The position numbers were made by a program, and so were the translations under genes. From Paenibacillus sp. MAHUQ-63 (lineage in GTDB: Bacteria > Bacillota > Bacilli > Paenibacillales > NBRC-103111): a stretch of DNA of 64,000 nt. The stretch's first letter is position 1. Every line of letters begins with the position of its first letter. The DNA is taken from contig NZ_JARADB010000002.1 in assembly GCF_028765165.1 (NCBI RefSeq), forward strand, positions 1,173,048 through 1,237,047. The letters are read 5' to 3'. The notes beneath the pieces are model-generated. The model saw only the letters and a program-made list of their open reading frames with translations. It was not told the DNA's origin and did not search any database. Below, one piece after another: positions 60,819 to 64,000 of this stretch.

Positions 60819-61150
60819 CGTGCTTCCTCCTCTTACATGGATGTATCTGTGTTCTACCATATAATTTCAGGTATCTCCCCGTCAACGGCAGTCTTTGGTT
60901 ATAACGATTCTTGCCGAAATCATCAATGCGTTTACGCTTTTTACAGACGTGAGAATCCAGTTATTTTTCATAATGTCAATGCAATTGTAGCTTTTGTTCA
61001 TAGGCAAGCCTGCCGGTTGTGTCCGATAATGGATCGTGAGTGCTGGTGTATATTTCCAAAAGTGGACTTAAGTCAAAGAGGAGGTGGGCAAGGGCTGTTA
61101 TTTTGAAAACGTTCACAACAGCAGGTATACGAAACGGAGGAAAAGCAAGC
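60819..61150. other. Intergenic region with no recognised gene
   Basis: It holds the promoters of the divergent pentapeptide gene and the SLH gene. A TATAAT-like hexamer lies near 60863 on the plus strand. No clear riboswitch or hairpin was found. Confidence 0.5.
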
Positions 61151-62374
61151 ATGATGAAACAAGCAGTAAGCTTCATGATGGCGATTACCTTAACGGCAAG
61201 TTCTTTGCTCGGCCTGCCGGCAGATATCAGCGCTGCAGGCACGACAGGAACGCCAATCAAACCTCAACAAGATGTAACGGTCTATTCCAACGGCTACTAT
61301 TTGAATAGCAAAATCATTGCGGCCGATACCGTCAATTACCACCAACATGCCGATGATGGCGGAGCTGCGGATATCATGCGGGTAGGTCTGCAAGATGACG
61401 GAACTTCGGCATACACGTACATGAAGTACGATATTTCGGGAATACCCGTCTTAACGCCAGGGATGGAGGTGGAGCTGGCGTTTCAAGCCTCCTCCTCCGA
61501 GCAGATGGAGCTCAGCGTTTATGGCCTTCATCCGCTGCAAGCGGCGAGCGATTGGTCGGAGACGACGATGACATGGAGAAGCAAGTTCTTGAATTTGACG
61601 GACTCGATCGACACCATTCAAATCCCGAACGCTTCTAGCGGCATTCAATTTAACCTGACCGATTATATTATGGATAATCAGAAAGCCGGCAAGTCCATCA
61701 TCGGGCTCGTAATGAAGGCGGAAACGACTGGCGTCATTGAGCTGAGAGGTCACGAGACAACGGATAGCGCCGGTGCAGGACGAATTCCGGTCTTGATTGT
61801 GAACGAGCAATCCGATCTCAGCGGACATTGGGCTCGCAAGCAAGTGGAGCAGCTCGCTTCCAAGTTCCTTGTCCATGGTGCTGGAGATGACCGGTTTATA
61901 CCGGATGCTGCGATTACGAGAGCGGAGTTTGCCGCTTTGGTTACGAGAGCGATCGGGCTGGCGGCCAAAGTTAACGGCAGCTTCGCCGATGTATCCGGCA
62001 CAGCCTGGTATGCGGGTGCCGTAGGTGCCGCCTCGGCTGCGGGGATTGTCGAAGGCGATGAGGCACATGCCTTTAAACCGGATGCAAGCATTACGCGCGA
62101 GGAGATGGCGGTGATGATTGTGCGCGCTCTGCGAGCGGCAGGCTTGGCCGAGCAAGCGGCGGAAGGTGGTGCGGTTGCGGTGGATGCGGCGCTGGCGCGC
62201 TTCGAGGACAGCGGCTCCATCAGCGGCTACGCCAAAGCTGCGATTTCCGAGGCGCTGCAAGCAGGCATCGTCGAAGGCATGACGGCGAGCACATTTGCGC
62301 CTCAGAACAACGCGACGCGTGCTGAGGCGGCTGTGATGCTGCAGCGCATGCTGACGTATATGCATTTCAACTAA
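61151..62374 (+). CDS. DNRLRE (CBM96)-like domain protein with SLH domains
   Basis: A 407-residue exported surface protein. The signal peptide (about 1-29, ending ISAAG) is followed by a beta-jelly-roll domain like the DNRLRE/CBM96 group (VTVYSNGYYLN, ATTYMKYDIS-like YTYMKYDIS, SDWSETTMTWRS, FNLTDYI), which may bind carbohydrate. Three SLH domains complete it (about 220-407; FIPDAAITRAEFAALV, FKPDASITREEMAVM, FAPQNNATRAEAAVML). GGAGG is about ten bases upstream of ATG 61151. Likely a surface adhesin-like or structural protein. Confidence 0.85.
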   Translation: MMKQAVSFMMAITLTASSLLGLPADISAAGTTGTPIKPQQDVTVYSNGYYLNSKIIAADTVNYHQHADDGGAADIMRVGLQDDGTSAYTYMKYDISGIPVLTPGMEVELAFQASSSEQMELSVYGLHPLQAASDWSETTMTWRSKFLNLTDSIDTIQIPNASSGIQFNLTDYIMDNQKAGKSIIGLVMKAETTGVIELRGHETTDSAGAGRIPVLIVNEQSDLSGHWARKQVEQLASKFLVHGAGDDRFIPDAAITRAEFAALVTRAIGLAAKVNGSFADVSGTAWYAGAVGAASAAGIVEGDEAHAFKPDASITREEMAVMIVRALRAAGLAEQAAEGGAVAVDAALARFEDSGSISGYAKAAISEALQAGIVEGMTASTFAPQNNATRAEAAVMLQRMLTYMHFN

Positions 62375-62392
62375 ATGGAAAATGGAAGACGG

Positions 62393-62439
62393 GGCTTGCC
62401 CGATTGGCTTGAATGGCCGGTTGGGCGGCCTTTTTGCTT
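62393..62439 (+). terminator. Rho-independent terminator
   Basis: GGCTTGCCCGATTGGC pairs imperfectly with GCCGGTTGGGCGGCC (ending near 62430), followed by TTTTT. Confidence 0.65.
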
Positions 62440-62540
62440 TGCACAAAACATCTCTTTTCAACCGTATGACACTCAAGTATTTGGGTATAATATAGTATTT
62501 ACATACGAAATAATAACAATTTCCATGGTGAAGAAGGTGA

Positions 62541-63152
62541 ATGACGATGGGGAAGGCTTTGGGGAAAAGCAGGGGCAACGATCTCTTCGAGCTGGCGCTG
62601 TATGTGCTCGCTGCAGTGTGTTTCGTGTATTTTCTGATCAAGGGCAATATGCCGAAAGTGTGGCAGGCCGTCTTGATTACCGCCGTGCTGCTCCTAATCA
62701 GGCTCGTGGTGCGACTAACGAAAACGACGATGTTTGCCGCGCTGCGATTTTGTGTGCTGCTTTTCATATTTATTGCGATGTTTATGGCAAACGAGTTTGG
62801 CTTCTACAGTGTGATCCCGTACTTGGACAAATTCGAGCACCTCTTCTCGGGGGTCATCTTATGTTTCATAGGTTTGCTCATTTACGAAAAAGCAAGCGAT
62901 AAAGAGAACAAGACGGTAACGCTCAGCGCAAAAGTGGCGATTTGGCTCTGTTTGTTCTTTTCCGTGGCGATGGCCGGCGTTTGGGAAATATATGAGTTCA
63001 CGACGGATCACCTGTTCGGACTTCATTCGCAGAACAACAGCTTGCTGGATACGATGACGGACATCATATGCGGTTCGATCGGCGCAGTGCTCACGAGCCT
63101 ATATCTCGTTGTTCAGGCGAAACGCAAGCGCCTGCCGCTTATTGATGAATAA
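62541..63152 (+). CDS. Membrane protein, DUF2238/YjdF-like
   Basis: A 203-residue polytopic membrane protein with about six helices. Motifs LDKFEHLFSG, WEIYEF and LLDTMTDIICGSIGAV match the pattern of the DUF2238 (YjdF) family, whose function is unknown. GAAGAAGGTGA precedes ATG 62541; ATG 62547 is an alternative. Monocistronic, followed by a strong terminator. Confidence 0.75.
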   Translation: MTMGKALGKSRGNDLFELALYVLAAVCFVYFLIKGNMPKVWQAVLITAVLLLIRLVVRLTKTTMFAALRFCVLLFIFIAMFMANEFGFYSVIPYLDKFEHLFSGVILCFIGLLIYEKASDKENKTVTLSAKVAIWLCLFFSVAMAGVWEIYEFTTDHLFGLHSQNNSLLDTMTDIICGSIGAVLTSLYLVVQAKRKRLPLIDE

Positions 63153-63182
63153 CGCGAATGGCTGTCGGTAACGCTGTACGCA

Positions 63183-63218
63183 GCAAAAAAAGGATGCCCT
63201 TGGGCATCCTTTTTTGCG
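63183..63218 (+). terminator. Rho-independent terminator
   Basis: GCAAAAAAAGGATGCCC pairs almost perfectly with GGGCATCCTTTTTTGC around a 2-base loop. Confidence 0.9.
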
Positions 63219-63280
63219 TCTGTCGCAGGGAGGGGCTGAGCGAGCGTTACAGGAAGAAGGTGTTACTACGGCCACTGGTG

Positions 63281-63430
63281 CCACCCGCTAAAGGAACGGA
63301 TACAAACAACGACAAGAGTAACTGCTACTGCCAACCGCTAAAGGAGTGGCTACAAGCAACGACGAGAGTTACTGCTACTGCCAACCGCTAAAGGAACGAC
63401 CACAAACAACGACAAGAGTAACTGCTACTG
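63281..63430. repeat. 50-bp direct tandem repeat, three copies
   Basis: CCRMCCGCTAAAGGAG/AACG and GACAAGAGTAACTGCTACTG-like halves recur exactly every 50 bp, starting at 63281, 63331 and 63381. Short decayed pieces (GCTGCCAACCGCTA) follow to about 63450. No gene is seen. Confidence 0.85.
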
Positions 63431-63597
63431 CTAACCGCTGCTGCCAACCGCTATAGTAACTGCCAATGCTGACACTGGAGTAGCTTCCACTGTCAAGTGC
63501 AGTAGTAACTGCCACTTGGACTGCCATGGTTGATAGTTCGCCATCGGCGACTAGCCACAACTACCACCGCGAGCAAGCTGCTGCTCGCGTTCTGATT

Positions 63598-63732
63598 CTA
63601 ACGGACACCACGGCCGTTAAAGCCGTGCTCTTCGCCGCGTCGCGGCGCTAACGGACATGAGAGGCCTTATTTGCCCGATATTCAGCGGAAATCACGCTGA
63701 AATCGGCAAATAGCCGCCCTGGTGTCCGTTAG
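63598..63732. repeat. Dispersed intergenic repeat, CTAACGGACA/TGTCCGTTAG family, copy 3
   Basis: Bounded by CTAACGGACA (63598) and TGTCCGTTAG (ending 63732). Inside are three stem-loops: CACGGC...GCCGTG, CGCCGC...GCGGCG, and a long one in which TTTGCCCGAT...CAGCG pairs with CGCTGAAATCGGCAAA. A shorter module ending in TGTGTCCGTTAG follows at 63739-63782. Confidence 0.8.
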
Positions 63733-63875
63733 AAATCCAATTCGGCCTATTCCAGCCGAATAGCGTCCGCTGTGTCCGTTAGCGCCACAGGACACCTCCA
63801 TGAGCTCGCCGCCTCGCCATCGGCGGACTAGCCAAAGCTACCACCGCGAGCAAGCTGCTGCCCGCGTGTCAGATT

Positions 63876-64000
63876 CTAACGGACACCACGGCCGTTAAAG
63901 CCGTGCTCTTCGCCGCGTCGCGGCGCTAACGGACATGAGAGGCCTTATTTGCCCGATATTCAGCGGAAATCACGCTGAAATCGGCAAATAGCCGCCCTGG
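63876..64000. repeat. Dispersed intergenic repeat, copy 4, cut by window end
   Basis: Identical to copy 3 over the visible 125 bases, starting CTAACGGACACCACGGCC and running to the last base. The flanking sequence TCGCCATCGGCG...CCACCGCGAGCAAGCTGCTG is also repeated (63538 and 63814), giving a direct repeat of about 276-278 bp. Confidence 0.8.

Noticed and set aside
60860..61150. c-di-GMP or c-di-AMP riboswitch before the DNRLRE-SLH gene
   Set aside because: Some G-rich pieces suggested it, but the conserved core sequences of either class are absent.
63281..63430. Possible CRISPR array
   Set aside because: The 50-bp units are contiguous with no unique spacers, and no cas genes are nearby.

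Overview
The window looks like chromosomal DNA of a Paenibacillus-type Firmicute. This is inferred from strong GGAGG ribosome-binding sites, frequent GTG/TTG starts, LplB/YtcP-type ABC permease pairs with large lipoprotein binding proteins, membrane-bound AraC regulators, a YesM/YesN two-component pair, SLH-anchored surface proteins, multidomain secreted proteins and an AbrB homologue. No rRNA, tRNA, CRISPR, IS element or phage gene was seen.

Layout. (1) 157-3791: a three-subunit molybdenum hydroxylase (xanthine dehydrogenase type) whose large subunit is split by a frameshift. (2) 3868-7298: small genes (CGNR-type regulator, DinB protein, beta-lactamase-fold serine hydrolase, AbrB-like regulator, HD phosphohydrolase). 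(3) 7546-14829: a membrane AraC regulator followed by an ABC importer operon that ends in an amidohydrolase and a small Rieske protein. (4) 14830-16656: about 1.8 kb of repeat-rich DNA. (5) 16657-28658: a three-gene operon encoding two giant secreted enzymes that carry cohesin and dockerin domains, plus a small cohesin-SLH surface anchor. (6) 28815-47532: a glycan-utilisation locus with GHL10 glycoside hydrolases, a YesN-type response regulator, two permeases, two binding lipoproteins, two Gfo/Idh-type oxidoreductases, an FAD-dependent oxidoreductase, an SGNH esterase and a YesM-type kinase. Three promoters in it share a 17-bp motif placed 35-36 bp upstream of the -10 box. (7) 47580-63152: sulfite reductase (cysJI), hypotheticals, a methyltransferase, an ECF sigma/anti-sigma pair, a bicupin oxalate decarboxylase homologue, a Nudix protein, two more SLH proteins and a pentapeptide-repeat protein. 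(8) 63153-64000: repeats.

How the parts may work together (inference). The two giant proteins could dock onto the SLH-anchored cohesin, or onto each other, to form a small surface-bound complex acting on a phosphodiester-decorated or cell-wall-like glycan. The neighbouring locus would import the products and process them oxidatively, under a two-component system that activates through the shared 17-bp box. The cohesin-dockerin-SLH module and the box are the most interesting finds. Dispersed intergenic repeats bounded by CTAACGGACA/TGTCCGTTAG occur at three places, and several other tandem repeats sit beside them.
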